The translations under genes were made by a program, and so were the position numbers. From DASYVD01 sp050693035 (GTDB lineage: Bacteria > Actinomycetota > UBA4738 > CALAEC01), in the NCBI GenBank assembly GCA_050693035.1, contig JBOGWB010000067.1, positions 1 to 61,018 of the forward strand: 61,018 bases of DNA. Reading direction: 5' to 3'. This document shows positions 15,441 to 25,043 of this stretch, piece by piece; within the stretch, counting starts at the first letter, position 1; every line of letters starts with the position of its first letter. The notes beneath the pieces are model-generated. The model was not told the origin of the DNA, made no database searches, and was given only the letters and a program-made list of their open reading frames with translations.

Positions 15441-18400
15441 TCAGACAGCCTCCGAGCACGCCGACACGTGCAGGTACTGGCGGCACTCGGCGTCGGTAAG
15501 CGGACGGGTCGCCCGATCGAGCGCCAGATCCACGAGCTCATCGACGTCGAGGACGTAGATCCGAACCGTGCCGTCCTCGCCGGAGACGGCGAGACGGCTG
15601 CCGTCAGGCGAGAAGGAGACCCGGAAGACGCCGGCAGCATGCCCGGTGAGGGTCAGCAACTCCCTGCCGGTGGCGACCTCCCACACCTTGGCCGTCCCCT
15701 CCAGGCCCGCGGTCACCAGGTCGGTCCCGTCAGGGCTGAACGCCACGTCCAGCACGCCGCCCGGATGACCCTCCAGCGTGTGGAGCTCCCGGCCCGCCGC
15801 CACGTCCCATACCCGTGCGGTTCCGTCGATGCTGCCGGAGGCGACGAGGGCGCCGTCGGGGCTGAACGCCACCCCAAAGACGTTGTTCGTGTGGCCCCGC
15901 AGGTCGCGCAAGTTCGTCCCGGACGCCGCGTCCCAGATCTTCACCGTCTCGTCCTGACTGACCGTAGCGATGCGGGAGCCGTCCGGGCTGACGTCCACGT
16001 CGAAGACGTCCTCGGCGTGACCTTCGAAGGTCAGCACCTCCCTGCCGGTCCCCAGATCCCACAGCTTGGCGGTGCCGTCGATGCTGGAGGTGGCCAAGCG
16101 GCCTCCGTCGGGGAAGAACGCCGCCGCGCTGACCGGGCCCCGGTGCCCCTCGAGCGTCAGCAGCCGCTTGCCCGTGTCCGCTTCCCACAGCCGCACCCAG
16201 CCGTCCTCTCCCGCGGTGGCGAAGCGGGAGGCGTCGGGACTCCACCGCACGTCGATCGTGGGGCCTGGCGTCAGGCCGAGGATCTCCTCCCCGGCAGCCG
16301 CGTCCCAGACGCGGACCCTGCCGTCGAGCCCCGCGGTGACCAGACGAGCGCCGTCTGGGCTGTACCGGAGGGCGAAGACCGGGCTGTCGTGGGCGTCGAG
16401 CGTCACGAGCTCGCGGCTCCCCGCCGGGGTGATGTCCCAAACCTTCGTGGTGCCGGAGGTGCCGGCGCCCGCCACGAGCCTCCCGTCGGGGCTGAACGTC
16501 ACGTGCTCGACGGCGCCGCCCTGCCCGCTCAGTACGAGCAGCTCCCGGCCGGTGGCCGCGTCCCAGACCCTGACCGTCCCGTCTAGGCTGCCCGAGGCGA
16601 GCACCGAACCGTCCGGGCTGAAGTCGACCGCCTCAACCGAGCTGGTGTGACCGGACAACATGAGCCGCAGGGCTCCCGTCCGCGCGTCCCACACTCGGAC
16701 CATCCCGTCACCGTCGGCCGTGGCCAGCCGCGTCCCGTCGGGGCTGAACCTTACATCCACGACCTCCGAGCCCACGGCCAGCAGCTCATCCCCGGACCGC
16801 ACGTCCCACACCCGGGCCACGCCGTCGCCGACGGCCAGGCGGACCCCGTCGGGATGGAAGTGCACCCCCAGAGGGGAATCGTGCCTCAGCACCTGGAGCC
16901 TGCGGCCGCTGGCCAGGTTCCACACCATGACCGAGTTGTCCTTGCTCCTCGTGGCCAGCAGGGACCCGTCCCTGTTGAGGTTCATGCTGTAGACGCTGGC
17001 GGTGTGTCCACTGAACGTGCGGATGACCTGGCCGGTCCCCGCGTCGGCCAGCTTCGCCGTCCCGTCCTCACTGGTGGTGACCAGCCGGCTCCCGTCGGGG
17101 GTGAACTCCACCTGGATGATCCTGGTGGAATGGAGCTCGAACGTATCGATCTCCTCCCCCGACGGCATCTCCCATACCGTGACCTCACCCTCATCATCGG
17201 ACGTGACGAACCGTGAGCCGTCGGGGCTGAAGGTCGCGCCGAACAACCCCGGGAGGCTGAGCTCGACACGGGATCCGTGGACGGCGCGGCGCAGGGCCTC
17301 CTCCGCCTCGCGGAGGACGATCCCGTCGGGGCCACGGGTGGTCTCCACGGCATGCAGCGCCAGATTGATGCTGAGGTCGGGGTCCACCTCGAGGTTCGCC
17401 CGGGCCGCAGCGGCCAGCTCACGAGCGGTGGCCAGGCGAGCCTCCCGGGACGCCCGGGACCGCTGTGCGAAAGCGAAGGCGGAAAGGCCCCCTGCGACAA
17501 GCGCGGCGACGGTGAGCGCGGCCACCAAGCTGCGCAGCCGCCTGAGAGACCGCCGCTCCAGGGCCCGCTCGCGGGCCGCTCGGGCCTCCTCCTCCGCCCG
17601 ACGTGCATCGCGCTGCGCAAGGCTGGACCCGAGGTACGCGCGCTCGCTCGCGGTGACGGCCACCGGCGGCGCCGTCGTCCATGATTCCATCTGCTCGAGC
17701 CGCGTGCCCTGCAACAGGAAGCTCGGGTCGCGGGAGGCCTCCTCCCAGTCACGGGCGGCGTCGGTCAGCCGTCGCTCCGATCGGAGATCCTCTCGGCCGT
17801 CTTCGATCCATCCGGCCAACCGGGGCCACTCCCGGAGCAGCGCCTCGTGGGCCACCTCCACCGTCGGCTCCCTGGTCTCGGGGTCGCGGTCGAAGGACAC
17901 CAACCGGTGCGCCCCGAGCGCGGAGATGACGCCGTCGAGCGCTGCCTGGTCGACATCCAGAGATGCCAGCTCGGACCGGCGGACGAGCCGGCGGGTATCT
18001 TCGGTCCCCTCCCCCAGCGTCACCAGGCGGAGGAACAGCTGGCGACAGGCGTCCCTGCCGACGTCGTCCCAACCCTCGTACAGCTCCTCCGCGCTGCGGG
18101 CCAGGGCCCCGGTCACCCCACCGATCCCGTTGTACGCCCGTATGGTGAGCGACGATTCCCTTCGCCGCTCGAACAGCTCGGTCAGCGCGTACTGGAGCAG
18201 CGGAAGACCGCCGGGCTGATCGGTGACATCCGCCACCATCCGGGCAGCGAGCCCCGGCTCCGAAACGACACCCAACCGCATGGCCGGCCCCGAGATGGCC
18301 CGCTCGATCTCCTGGGGAGTCATCGGGATCAGCGTCTCGGTCCGCGACCGCATCAGGCCCGCGAGCCCCCGATACCGGAGGGGCCGGTCGTAGAAGTCCG

Positions 18401-20468
18401 CGCGCAGCGTGATCACCACGCGAACCCGGGTTCGATGGGCGGAGACTGCGGCAATCAGCAGAGACAGGAACCGGGCCCGCCGGTCCTCGTCCTCCACCAT
18501 CGTGAACAGCTCTTCGAACTGGTCCACCACGAGCACGAGCTCGGAGCGGTCGCGCGGAAGGACACGCGCTGCCGCTCGGACCAGTCCCTGCTCGTCTCGG
18601 CGCAGGTCTTCGAGGAGGTCCCCCGAGATCGCCGGGGCGATCCGCGAGAGCGCTTCCTCCAACGCGTCCAGCGGATCCGAGCCCGGGAACATCTCCACCA
18701 CGAACCACCGGCCGGATCCCCGGACGGCACCCTGCCGGAGCGCGGGGACCAGCCCGGCGCGCACCACGGACGACTTGCCGCTTCCGCTCGGGCCGACGAC
18801 GGCCAGGAAGCGGGAGGCCGGCCCGCGCTCTTTCATCCGACCGAGCAGCCGCTCCACGAACTCCTCGCGACCGAAGAAGTCCGCTGCGTCGGCCTCGAAG
18901 AACGGCTTCAATCCCTTGTACGGGTTGACCGCGGCGGCGACGGGCGCCTGTCGACTCGTCCGGGGGGCGGCTCCGATCGCCCCGCCGACCGCCTCGGCCA
19001 GCTCCATGGCGTCGGCGAAGCGGTCGGCGGGGTCGTCGGCCAGAGCCCTGTCGACCACGGCCCCAAGCTTCGTCGGCAGGCCCCTTGGAGATCTGCGGGC
19101 GCCGCGTCGGGGTCGCGGTCCCGTGGGCGGGCTGCCGGTGAGCATCTCGAACAGCACGGCGCCGAGCCCGTACAGGTCGCTTCGGGGGGTCGACGGCTGC
19201 CCTCGTCGCTGCTCGGGGGATCGGTAGGGGAAGAGTCGCGCGGCGTCGGCCGCTTCTCCCGCCAGTAGCTCCTCGGCGATCCCGAAGTCGGAGAGATAGG
19301 CGTTACCCTCTTGGTCGAGCAGGATGTTCGAGGGTTTCACGTCCCGGTGGACGACCCCTTCGCGATGCGCCGCCGACAGCGCCGCCGCCACGTCCTTCAC
19401 GACCAGAGCGGCTCTTGCGGGTTCAAAGGGACCATCGGCCAGGGCCCGCTGGAGGCTTCCTCCGCGAAGCCACCGCATCACCAGGAACGCGCCGCCCGGC
19501 TCGCGCCAGTAGTCGTACAGAGGGACGATGTTCGGGTGCTCCAGCCGGGCCACCAGCTGGGCCTCGGCCTCGAACCGCCGGATGAACTCGGGTTGGTCGG
19601 CGAGATGCGGATGGATCACCTTGACCGCGACTTCCCGACCCACCTGCGGTTGGATGGCCCGGTGGACGACGCCGAACGTGCCTTCACCGATCTGCTCGAG
19701 GAGCTGATACCCCCGAATGGGTTGGCCCAGAAGCTCCAGCGCCGGATCCTGGTTGAGGATCTGAACCTGTAGCCGTTGCACCTCCGGCGACGGGTCGATC
19801 CCCAGCTCCTCGGCGAGGACGTCGCGGGCCCGCCCGTATGCGGAAAGCGCGTCGGCCTGCCGGCCGGACCGATAGAGCGCCAGCATGAGCTGCCCCCAGA
19901 GCCGCTCTCGAAGGGGGTAGCGCTCCACGAGTGACTCGAGCTCGGGGATCACATCGGCGTGCTGTCCCAGCGCGAGCTCCGCGGCGACACGGTCCTCGAT
20001 GGCGGCGAGGCGGAGCTCCTCGAGCCGAGCCGCTTCCGCCTCCAGCGACACACCTTCCCCCACGTCGGCGAACGGCGCCCCACGCCACAGTTCGAGCGCC
20101 TCGGCCAGGGAGTCGGCGGCGACCCGCGGGTCGGCGGTGAGCGCCCGCCTCCCCTTCCGCGTGAGCTCCTCGAATCGCAGCACGTCGATCTCGTCGGACA
20201 CGGCGTGCAGCACGTAGCCGAGAGCACCACCCTCGATGCGATCGGGACCGAGAATCTTCCGAAGCCGTGACACGTACGCCTGCAGGGAATTGCGGGCGGC
20301 GGCAGGGGGCTCATCCCCCCAGATCTCCTCGATCAACACACCGGTGGGGACGACGTGATTCGCCTCAACGAGCAGATGCGCGAGCACGGCGCGCTGCTTG
20401 AGGCCTCCGAGCGAGACCCGACGCTTCCCTTCGGCGACCTCGAGGGGCCCGAGGAGCCGGAACTCCAT
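15441..20468 (-). CDS. BTAD regulator / Ser-Thr kinase / STAND NTPase / 14-blade WD40 fusion
   Basis: A 1675-residue signalling protein. Residues 1-245: OmpR-like winged helix plus BTAD domain, as in SARP regulators (MEFRLLGPLEV, SLQAYVSRLRKILG, ELGIDPSPEVQRL). Residues 253-495: Ser/Thr kinase with glycine loop GEGTFG, Lys283 in AVKV, HRDVKPSN (Asp376) and DFG (Asp394), so apparently active. Residues 515-900: nSTAND-type NTPase, with Walker A GPSGSGKSS and Walker B LVLVVDQFEELF. One membrane helix at about 981-1001. Residues 1060-1660: fourteen WD40 repeats (FSPDGSRL...DGTVRVWD), enough for two seven-bladed propellers. The membrane helix would put the propellers on the opposite side from the kinase if it is a true span. 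Direct repeats upstream may be its own binding site. Substrates are unknown. Confidence 0.9.
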   Translation of the reverse strand: MEFRLLGPLEVAEGKRRVSLGGLKQRAVLAHLLVEANHVVPTGVLIEEIWGDEPPAAARNSLQAYVSRLRKILGPDRIEGGALGYVLHAVSDEIDVLRFEELTRKGRRALTADPRVAADSLAEALELWRGAPFADVGEGVSLEAEAARLEELRLAAIEDRVAAELALGQHADVIPELESLVERYPLRERLWGQLMLALYRSGRQADALSAYGRARDVLAEELGIDPSPEVQRLQVQILNQDPALELLGQPIRGYQLLEQIGEGTFGVVHRAIQPQVGREVAVKVIHPHLADQPEFIRRFEAEAQLVARLEHPNIVPLYDYWREPGGAFLVMRWLRGGSLQRALADGPFEPARAALVVKDVAAALSAAHREGVVHRDVKPSNILLDQEGNAYLSDFGIAEELLAGEAADAARLFPYRSPEQRRGQPSTPRSDLYGLGAVLFEMLTGSPPTGPRPRRGARRSPRGLPTKLGAVVDRALADDPADRFADAMELAEAVGGAIGAAPRTSRQAPVAAAVNPYKGLKPFFEADAADFFGREEFVERLLGRMKERGPASRFLAVVGPSGSGKSSVVRAGLVPALRQGAVRGSGRWFVVEMFPGSDPLDALEEALSRIAPAISGDLLEDLRRDEQGLVRAAARVLPRDRSELVLVVDQFEELFTMVEDEDRRARFLSLLIAAVSAHRTRVRVVITLRADFYDRPLRYRGLAGLMRSRTETLIPMTPQEIERAISGPAMRLGVVSEPGLAARMVADVTDQPGGLPLLQYALTELFERRRESSLTIRAYNGIGGVTGALARSAEELYEGWDDVGRDACRQLFLRLVTLGEGTEDTRRLVRRSELASLDVDQAALDGVISALGAHRLVSFDRDPETREPTVEVAHEALLREWPRLAGWIEDGREDLRSERRLTDAARDWEEASRDPSFLLQGTRLEQMESWTTAPPVAVTASERAYLGSSLAQRDARRAEEEARAARERALERRSLRRLRSLVAALTVAALVAGGLSAFAFAQRSRASREARLATARELAAAARANLEVDPDLSINLALHAVETTRGPDGIVLREAEEALRRAVHGSRVELSLPGLFGATFSPDGSRFVTSDDEGEVTVWEMPSGEEIDTFELHSTRIIQVEFTPDGSRLVTTSEDGTAKLADAGTGQVIRTFSGHTASVYSMNLNRDGSLLATRSKDNSVMVWNLASGRRLQVLRHDSPLGVHFHPDGVRLAVGDGVARVWDVRSGDELLAVGSEVVDVRFSPDGTRLATADGDGMVRVWDARTGALRLMLSGHTSSVEAVDFSPDGSVLASGSLDGTVRVWDAATGRELLVLSGQGGAVEHVTFSPDGRLVAGAGTSGTTKVWDITPAGSRELVTLDAHDSPVFALRYSPDGARLVTAGLDGRVRVWDAAAGEEILGLTPGPTIDVRWSPDASRFATAGEDGWVRLWEADTGKRLLTLEGHRGPVSAAAFFPDGGRLATSSIDGTAKLWDLGTGREVLTFEGHAEDVFDVDVSPDGSRIATVSQDETVKIWDAASGTNLRDLRGHTNNVFGVAFSPDGALVASGSIDGTARVWDVAAGRELHTLEGHPGGVLDVAFSPDGTDLVTAGLEGTAKVWEVATGRELLTLTGHAAGVFRVSFSPDGSRLAVSGEDGTVRIYVLDVDELVDLALDRATRPLTDAECRQYLHVSACSEAV

Positions 20469-20531
20469 GGGGGGACGCTAGCGCAGGCAGGTCGAGGAGG
20501 GAAGGTCTTGCCGCTTCTGCCCCAGCCGGTT

Positions 20532-20549
20532 CTGCAAGCCGCCTGCAAG
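20532..20549. promoter_or_regulatory. SARP-like direct repeat ahead of the BTAD-kinase gene
   Basis: The heptamer CTGCAAG occurs at 20532-20538 and again at 20543-20549, separated by CCGC, giving an 11-base period. SARP/BTAD regulators typically bind heptamer direct repeats with this spacing. It lies 64 bases ahead of the BTAD-kinase ATG and 90 bases ahead of the divergent secreted-protein gene, so it could serve either. Only two copies are clear. Confidence 0.4.
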
Positions 20550-20638
20550 GACCGTTCTCCAGGCTGAGCGTCGTCATCGAGGAAAGGGGGTCCAGGGTGA
20601 GAAGGCAAGGACGGGCAGGAGGGAGGAAGGAGGCACAG

Positions 20639-21133
20639 ATGGTTCGACGCGTCGTGGCGATCACGGGAACCGTGCTGGCGGCGATGCTCATGGTGGGGCC
20701 CGCCGCCGCGGCGGCCCCCACTGTCGCGAGGAACGACCTGGCGTTCTCCGACCACATCGACTGTGGAGCCTTCGGGGACTACGACTTCAGCTTCGACATC
20801 GACATGGAAGGCACCCAGACGATCCAGGACTTCGGCGACCGAGTGAAGATCCACGAGACCTGGTTGGGGGACGCGGTCGCCAGCAACGGGACGACCCTTC
20901 GGGTCCACCACGCCATCAACATCGAGCTGGACTTCGTGGCGAACACCATGACCGTCACCGGGCTCGCGTTCGGGACCAGGGTGGACGGCACCTCGATCTC
21001 GCGGATGGACCGGGGGCGGCTGGTCCTCGACCTTGGAACCGGCGAACCGATCTCCGTGTCGGGAAAGTGGTCGCCGGGACCGCCGAATCCCCCCTTGTGG
21101 ACCTGCGAGCTGATCGCGGCCGCCCAGGCCTAG
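20639..21133 (+). CDS. Secreted beta-rich protein, unknown function
   Basis: A 164-residue protein from the ATG at 20639, preceded by AAGGAGG at ideal spacing. A signal peptide (MVRRVVAITGTVLAAMLMVG, cleavage after AAAA) is followed by a mature domain of alternating strands (FDIDMEGTQTIQDFGDRVKI, NIELDFVANTMTVTGLAF). Cys residues at the start (HIDCGAFGDYDF) and end (WTCELI) may form a disulfide. No family is recognised. It is divergent from the BTAD-kinase gene and is followed 22 bases later by another secreted protein, so the two probably form an operon. Confidence 0.7.
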   Translation: MVRRVVAITGTVLAAMLMVGPAAAAAPTVARNDLAFSDHIDCGAFGDYDFSFDIDMEGTQTIQDFGDRVKIHETWLGDAVASNGTTLRVHHAINIELDFVANTMTVTGLAFGTRVDGTSISRMDRGRLVLDLGTGEPISVSGKWSPGPPNPPLWTCELIAAAQA

Positions 21134-21155
21134 TCGGAACTTGGAGGTGAAGGAC

Positions 21156-21629
21156 ATGAACCGAAGGACGTTGCTGGGGGTCGTTGCGGCGCTCCTGCTC
21201 GGACTGCTGACCCTGGGAACGACAGGGATCCCCGCAGGAGCGGAAGACGAGACTGTGGGGCAGACGACCGCGGAGACATTCGTCATGTACGGCGGCGAGA
21301 GGCACTTCAGGAGCCTCGATCTCGCCCGCCGGGGCCCCAGCCGGTTCGATCGGCTGTACGTCTGGGGCAAGATGTACAGCGACGAAGAGCGCCAGACCCA
21401 GGTCGGCAGGGTCCGGGCCATCTGCGAGTGGTTCACCACGCGCAGGCCGTATTGCACGAACGAGGCCGAGATCGATGGTCGCGGGAAGATCCTGAGCGCC
21501 AGCTTCCAGGACATCCGGCAACCGGGGTTCACCGACGCCATCCTGGGCGGGACCGGCGACTTCCGAGCCGCCCGGGGGCAAGTGATCGTGGACTTCACCA
21601 CGGGCACCATCACCGTGGAGCTGGAGTAG
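21156..21629 (+). CDS. Secreted AOC-barrel/dirigent-like protein
   Basis: A 157-residue protein. The ATG at 21156 follows GGAGGTG. The N-terminus MNRRTLLGVVAALLLGLL is a signal peptide with a twin-arginine-like pair. The mature part resembles the allene-oxide-cyclase-like barrel: FDRLYVWGKMYSDEER near the front, then GGTGDFRAARGQVIVDF, which matches the G-x-G-x-F-x2-A-x-G strand of that fold, and a final TGTITVELE. Bacterial members have no established substrate. It forms an operon with the preceding gene. Confidence 0.7.
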   Translation: MNRRTLLGVVAALLLGLLTLGTTGIPAGAEDETVGQTTAETFVMYGGERHFRSLDLARRGPSRFDRLYVWGKMYSDEERQTQVGRVRAICEWFTTRRPYCTNEAEIDGRGKILSASFQDIRQPGFTDAILGGTGDFRAARGQVIVDFTTGTITVELE

Positions 21630-21650
21630 GCCGCCCAGACCGTAACGGAC

Positions 21651-21685
21651 GCGAGGACCCTCGAGCCGACCTCGGGGGTCCTCGC
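21651..21685. terminator. Bidirectional terminator-like hairpin
   Basis: GCGAGGACCC (21651-21660) pairs perfectly with GGGTCCTCGC (21676-21685). The loop contains a further CGAG/CTCG pair. It sits between the convergent AOC-like gene and the cyclase gene, where a shared terminator is expected. No T-tract follows on either strand. Confidence 0.65.
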
Positions 21686-21711
21686 TTACCCTCCGGCCCG
21701 GCTCGACGCGA

Positions 21712-23049
21712 TCAGGAAGAGAAGCTCTCGGCGGGGACCTCCGAGCGGCGGGCCGCGAGGAGGCGAGCCGGGGTCAGCCCCTTGCCCTTGAGGTCCAGGA
21801 CCAGCGGAGGACCGAACTCGTACCGGTCGGCCAGCCGCTCCGCGGTCTTCTCGGAGACCAGGATCCGGTCCGGCTCCGCGTTCTCCTGGAGCCGGCTGGC
21901 CAGGTTCACCGTGTCGCCCCACAGGTCGTAGGCGAACTTGCGCTGTCCGATCACCCCGGCCACGGCGGGCCCCGTGGCCCCGCCTACCCGCACCACGACC
22001 TCATCCCCTGACGGCCACCGGACCTCATGGGCCACCGCCCGCATGTCGAGGGCCATCTCCGCGGCCCGCTCGGCGTGATCGTTTACGGGCACCGGCGCTC
22101 CGGCAACCGCCATGTACGCGTCGCCGATGGTCTTGATCTTCTCCAGCCCGTGCCGGTCGGCGATCTGGTCGAACCGGCGGAAGAGCGTGTCGAGCGTATC
22201 GGCGAACTCGTCGGCCGTGCACCTGGCGGCCTGTTCCGTTGAGCCGACGGCGTCGGCGAAGACCACGCTGACCTCGTCCAGGTCGTCGGCGATCCGGGCA
22301 CCCTCTCTCCGGACCTTGAGCCGGTCCACGATGGCCTGGGGCAGGATGTTCAGCAGGAGGCTGTCGGAGCGGAGCCGCTCCCGGTCGAGCTGTCGCTCCC
22401 GCAGGAACAGCAGCCGGGTGAACCGTTCCATCCTGTACGCGGCAAGCCCTCCGAGCGCTCCGAACGTCGTCAGGAAGAGGGTCGCCAGCACGGTCTTCAC
22501 TCCAAAGATGTAGACCGCGGAGACCACGTAGGGCAGGTACGCGGCGATGCCGATCACCGTGACCAGCATGACCAAGACGAACCGGAGCCGGAGAAGCGTA
22601 TAGGTGAACGCCGTGATCAGGATGAGGCCCACGTATCCGTATTCGGGAGGCAGCGTGAGGACCTGGGACACGTAGTACACCCACAACAGGACGGTCGCCG
22701 AGGCGACCACCACCGCCACCCACTCCCAGATCCGCTCGAAGAACCGAGCGAACGAAACGGCGAACCCGGCAAGCAGCAGGGGGATGAACACCCCGTACCG
22801 CATGAAGACGTCGACCCTCTTGTCCGCCAGGGCCAGGATGTGGTCGTAGAGAATCACGCCCCACAGCACCCACAGGATCACCCCGCCCAGGAAGGCGAAG
22901 CGGATGTTGCCGAGGTTGTGCCGGAAGTAGTCGGCCCGGAAGACCCTCTCCAGAGCGCCGTCCCGGAACCGCAGGGTGAGTGGGTCGAGGGCGCCGGGCT
23001 CGAGGGTTCTCTCATCCGTCGACGTGCTTGCTCTCTCCAAGCTTTCCAA
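21712..23049 (-). CDS. Membrane class III adenylate cyclase
   Basis: A 445-residue protein from the TTG at 23049, chosen because GGAGGAG lies six bases ahead. Six hydrophobic helices occupy roughly residues 50-220 (e.g. FAFLGGVILWVLWGVILYDH). A signalling helix leads to the catalytic domain at about 255-425. The metal-binding Asp residues are in VVFADAVGST and IGDAYMAV. The purine-selecting Lys and Asp are present in EKIKTIGD and YDLWGDTVN, and NLASRL carries the transition-state Asn/Arg. It should make cAMP as a dimer. A short tail (PPLVLDLKGKGLTPARLL) is typical of actinobacterial relatives. No sensor domain other than the membrane part is seen. Confidence 0.9.
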   Translation of the reverse strand: MESLERASTSTDERTLEPGALDPLTLRFRDGALERVFRADYFRHNLGNIRFAFLGGVILWVLWGVILYDHILALADKRVDVFMRYGVFIPLLLAGFAVSFARFFERIWEWVAVVVASATVLLWVYYVSQVLTLPPEYGYVGLILITAFTYTLLRLRFVLVMLVTVIGIAAYLPYVVSAVYIFGVKTVLATLFLTTFGALGGLAAYRMERFTRLLFLRERQLDRERLRSDSLLLNILPQAIVDRLKVRREGARIADDLDEVSVVFADAVGSTEQAARCTADEFADTLDTLFRRFDQIADRHGLEKIKTIGDAYMAVAGAPVPVNDHAERAAEMALDMRAVAHEVRWPSGDEVVVRVGGATGPAVAGVIGQRKFAYDLWGDTVNLASRLQENAEPDRILVSEKTAERLADRYEFGPPLVLDLKGKGLTPARLLAARRSEVPAESFSS

Positions 23050-23192
23050 GGTGACTCCTCCGAAGTGCCGCCGTCCCGACTGGATGGCCCGCCCATGATG
23101 ACGGCCCCGCCCCACTTTGTCAGCAGAGCAGGCCAGAGAAAGGGGAAGGCGGCCGGGGAAGAACCCCCGGCCGCGCCTCCCTTGCTATCTGC

Positions 23193-23966
23193 CTACACCG
23201 AGCGCTGGTAGGCCCGGAACGCCCTCACCGCGAACCACATCGTCACGGCGCCCAGGATGGCCAGCCATGCCAGCCGGGAGCCGATCAGACTCCAGTCCGG
23301 CGAGCCGGTCACGGCCGACCGCGCCGTCTCCACCGCCCACGTGAGCGGGTTGAACTTCGACGCGGTCCGGATCCACCCGGGCATCAGCGCCGGCGCCATG
23401 AAGATCGACGACAGGAACGTCAGGGGCAGCAGCAGGAACTGGTTGACCCCGATGATCGATTCCTCCTGCCGCAGGAGCAGGGCGATGGAGTTGGAGAACG
23501 CCCCGATCGGCACGGCCACCAGGACCGCGGCCAGGAGCATCACCAGGATGCCCACCAGGCCGCCCGGATACCCGGCCCCCATGATCAGCCCGAGCAGGAC
23601 GATGATGGCCACCTGGATCGCCGTCACCAGCCCCACCTGGACCAGCCGCCCGGCGACCAGCGAGGTCCGGCTGGCCGGGGAGACCAGGAACCGGTCGAGC
23701 ACGCCCCGGTCGAGGTCCTCGTACTCCCCCATCCCACTCCATCCCGCGGAGAAGGCCGCCGTCATCACGGCGATCCCCGGGGTGAGGAAGGTGATGTAGT
23801 CGGTTCCGAACCCGGGAAGCTGGGACACCGACTCGAACAGCTGGCTGAACAGCACCAGGTACACGACCGGGATGAACAGCGTGAAGGCCACGTACCACGG
23901 CTGACGGATCAGGTTCCGCGCGTGGCGTGCGGTCATGAATCCTGTGTGCGCGAGTACCGTCGACAT
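23193..23966 (-). CDS. ABC-2 type exporter permease (DrrB-like)
   Basis: A 257-residue protein with six membrane helices. AAGGAGGG precedes the ATG. The pattern is that of ABC-2 permeases: N-terminal TARHARNLIRQPWYVAFTLF, the loop EDLDRGVLDRFLVSPASR, and the C-terminal signature FNPLTWAVETARSAV. It pairs with the ATPase 27 bases upstream. Families of this type export drugs (daunorubicin) or lipids. The divergent MarR gene suggests regulation by a toxic ligand. Substrate unknown. Confidence 0.9.
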   Translation of the reverse strand: MSTVLAHTGFMTARHARNLIRQPWYVAFTLFIPVVYLVLFSQLFESVSQLPGFGTDYITFLTPGIAVMTAAFSAGWSGMGEYEDLDRGVLDRFLVSPASRTSLVAGRLVQVGLVTAIQVAIIVLLGLIMGAGYPGGLVGILVMLLAAVLVAVPIGAFSNSIALLLRQEESIIGVNQFLLLPLTFLSSIFMAPALMPGWIRTASKFNPLTWAVETARSAVTGSPDWSLIGSRLAWLAILGAVTMWFAVRAFRAYQRSV

Positions 23967-23993
23967 CTCTCGATCCCTCCTTCTTCTTCTCTC

Positions 23994-24986
23994 TCAGCGG
24001 GAAGCGCCCACGAGCTCGCCGCGCCGCTCCCCTTCCCGGTCGGCCTTCTCGAAGGCCCGGCCGGTGTAGCGCAGGTACACGTCGTCCAGGGACGGGCGGG
24101 CGATGGTCAGCGACTGCACCCGCATGCCCGCACCTTCCAGCGCGGCCAGAACCGCCGGGGCCGCCGTCGCTCCGTGATCCACCCACGCCCGCAGCTCGCC
24201 GTCCTCGAACGTGGCCTCGCGGACGCCGGGGAGCCGCTCCACCGTCGGGAGCACCTGCCCGTTGGCCCCGTCGGCCAGCTCGATGTGGAGGGCGTCGCCC
24301 TTGAGCTCCGCCTTCAGCTCCTCGGGCGTGCCGGTGGCGACGACCCGGCCCCGGTCAACGATGGCCAGGTTGCGGGCCAGGCGGTCGGCCTCCTCCAGGT
24401 AGTGCGTGGTGAGGAGGATGGTGAGGCCCTCCTCCCGGGTGAGCCCGGCGATCATGTCCCACATGTCCGCGCGGACCTCCGGGTCCAGGCCGGTGGTGGG
24501 CTCGTCGAGGAACAGCACCCGCGGCCGGTGGACCAGCCCGAGGGCGATGTCCATCCGCCGCTGCATGCCGCCGGAGAAGGTCTTGACCCGGCGGTCGGCC
24601 GCTTCGGCCAGCCCGAACCGCTCCAGCAGCCAGTCCACTCGCTCGGCGAGGTCCCGCCCCCGCATCCCGTACAGCTGGCCCTGGAGGCGGAGGTTCTCCC
24701 GCCCGGTGGCCTCCCGGTCCACCCCGGACTTCTGGGCCACCAGGCCGATGTGGTGGCGGACCCGGTCGGGGTCCCGGAGGACGTCGATCCCGGCCACCCG
24801 GGCCTCGCCTTCGTCGGGGCTCGACAAGGTGGTGAGGATCTTCACCACGGTGGTCTTCCCCGCCCCGTTCGGTCCGAGCAGGCCGAACACGGAGCCCTCC
24901 TCCACCGTGAAGGACAGGCCGTCCAGCGCCCGGACGTCCTTCGGATACGTCTTGACCAGGTCTTTCGCCTCGATGGCGTCTGTCAT
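23994..24986 (-). CDS. ABC exporter ATP-binding protein (DrrA-like)
   Basis: A 330-residue ATPase with GGGAGGAG before its ATG. Visible motifs: Walker A GPNGAGKTT, Q-loop GLVAQKSGVD, signature FSGGMQRRMDIALGL, Walker B RVLFLDEPTTGLDP, and H-loop LTTHYLEEADRLA. The C-terminal extension with RPSLDDVYLRYTGRAFE is the hallmark of the DrrA branch of drug exporters. It forms a two-gene exporter with the permease and is transcribed from a promoter overlapping the MarR gene start. Confidence 0.93.
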   Translation of the reverse strand: MTDAIEAKDLVKTYPKDVRALDGLSFTVEEGSVFGLLGPNGAGKTTVVKILTTLSSPDEGEARVAGIDVLRDPDRVRHHIGLVAQKSGVDREATGRENLRLQGQLYGMRGRDLAERVDWLLERFGLAEAADRRVKTFSGGMQRRMDIALGLVHRPRVLFLDEPTTGLDPEVRADMWDMIAGLTREEGLTILLTTHYLEEADRLARNLAIVDRGRVVATGTPEELKAELKGDALHIELADGANGQVLPTVERLPGVREATFEDGELRAWVDHGATAAPAVLAALEGAGMRVQSLTIARPSLDDVYLRYTGRAFEKADREGERRGELVGASR

Positions 24987-25043
24987 GAGTCTCCTCCCTC
25001 CTATCTCTCTCGTTTCGACGGCTCTCCGGGTTGCAACTCATCG

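Noticed and set aside
15500..17300. Regularly repeated DNA that might suggest a CRISPR or tandem array
   Set aside because: The periodicity is that of about 43-residue WD40 repeats in a protein; units diverge and have no constant repeat/spacer structure.
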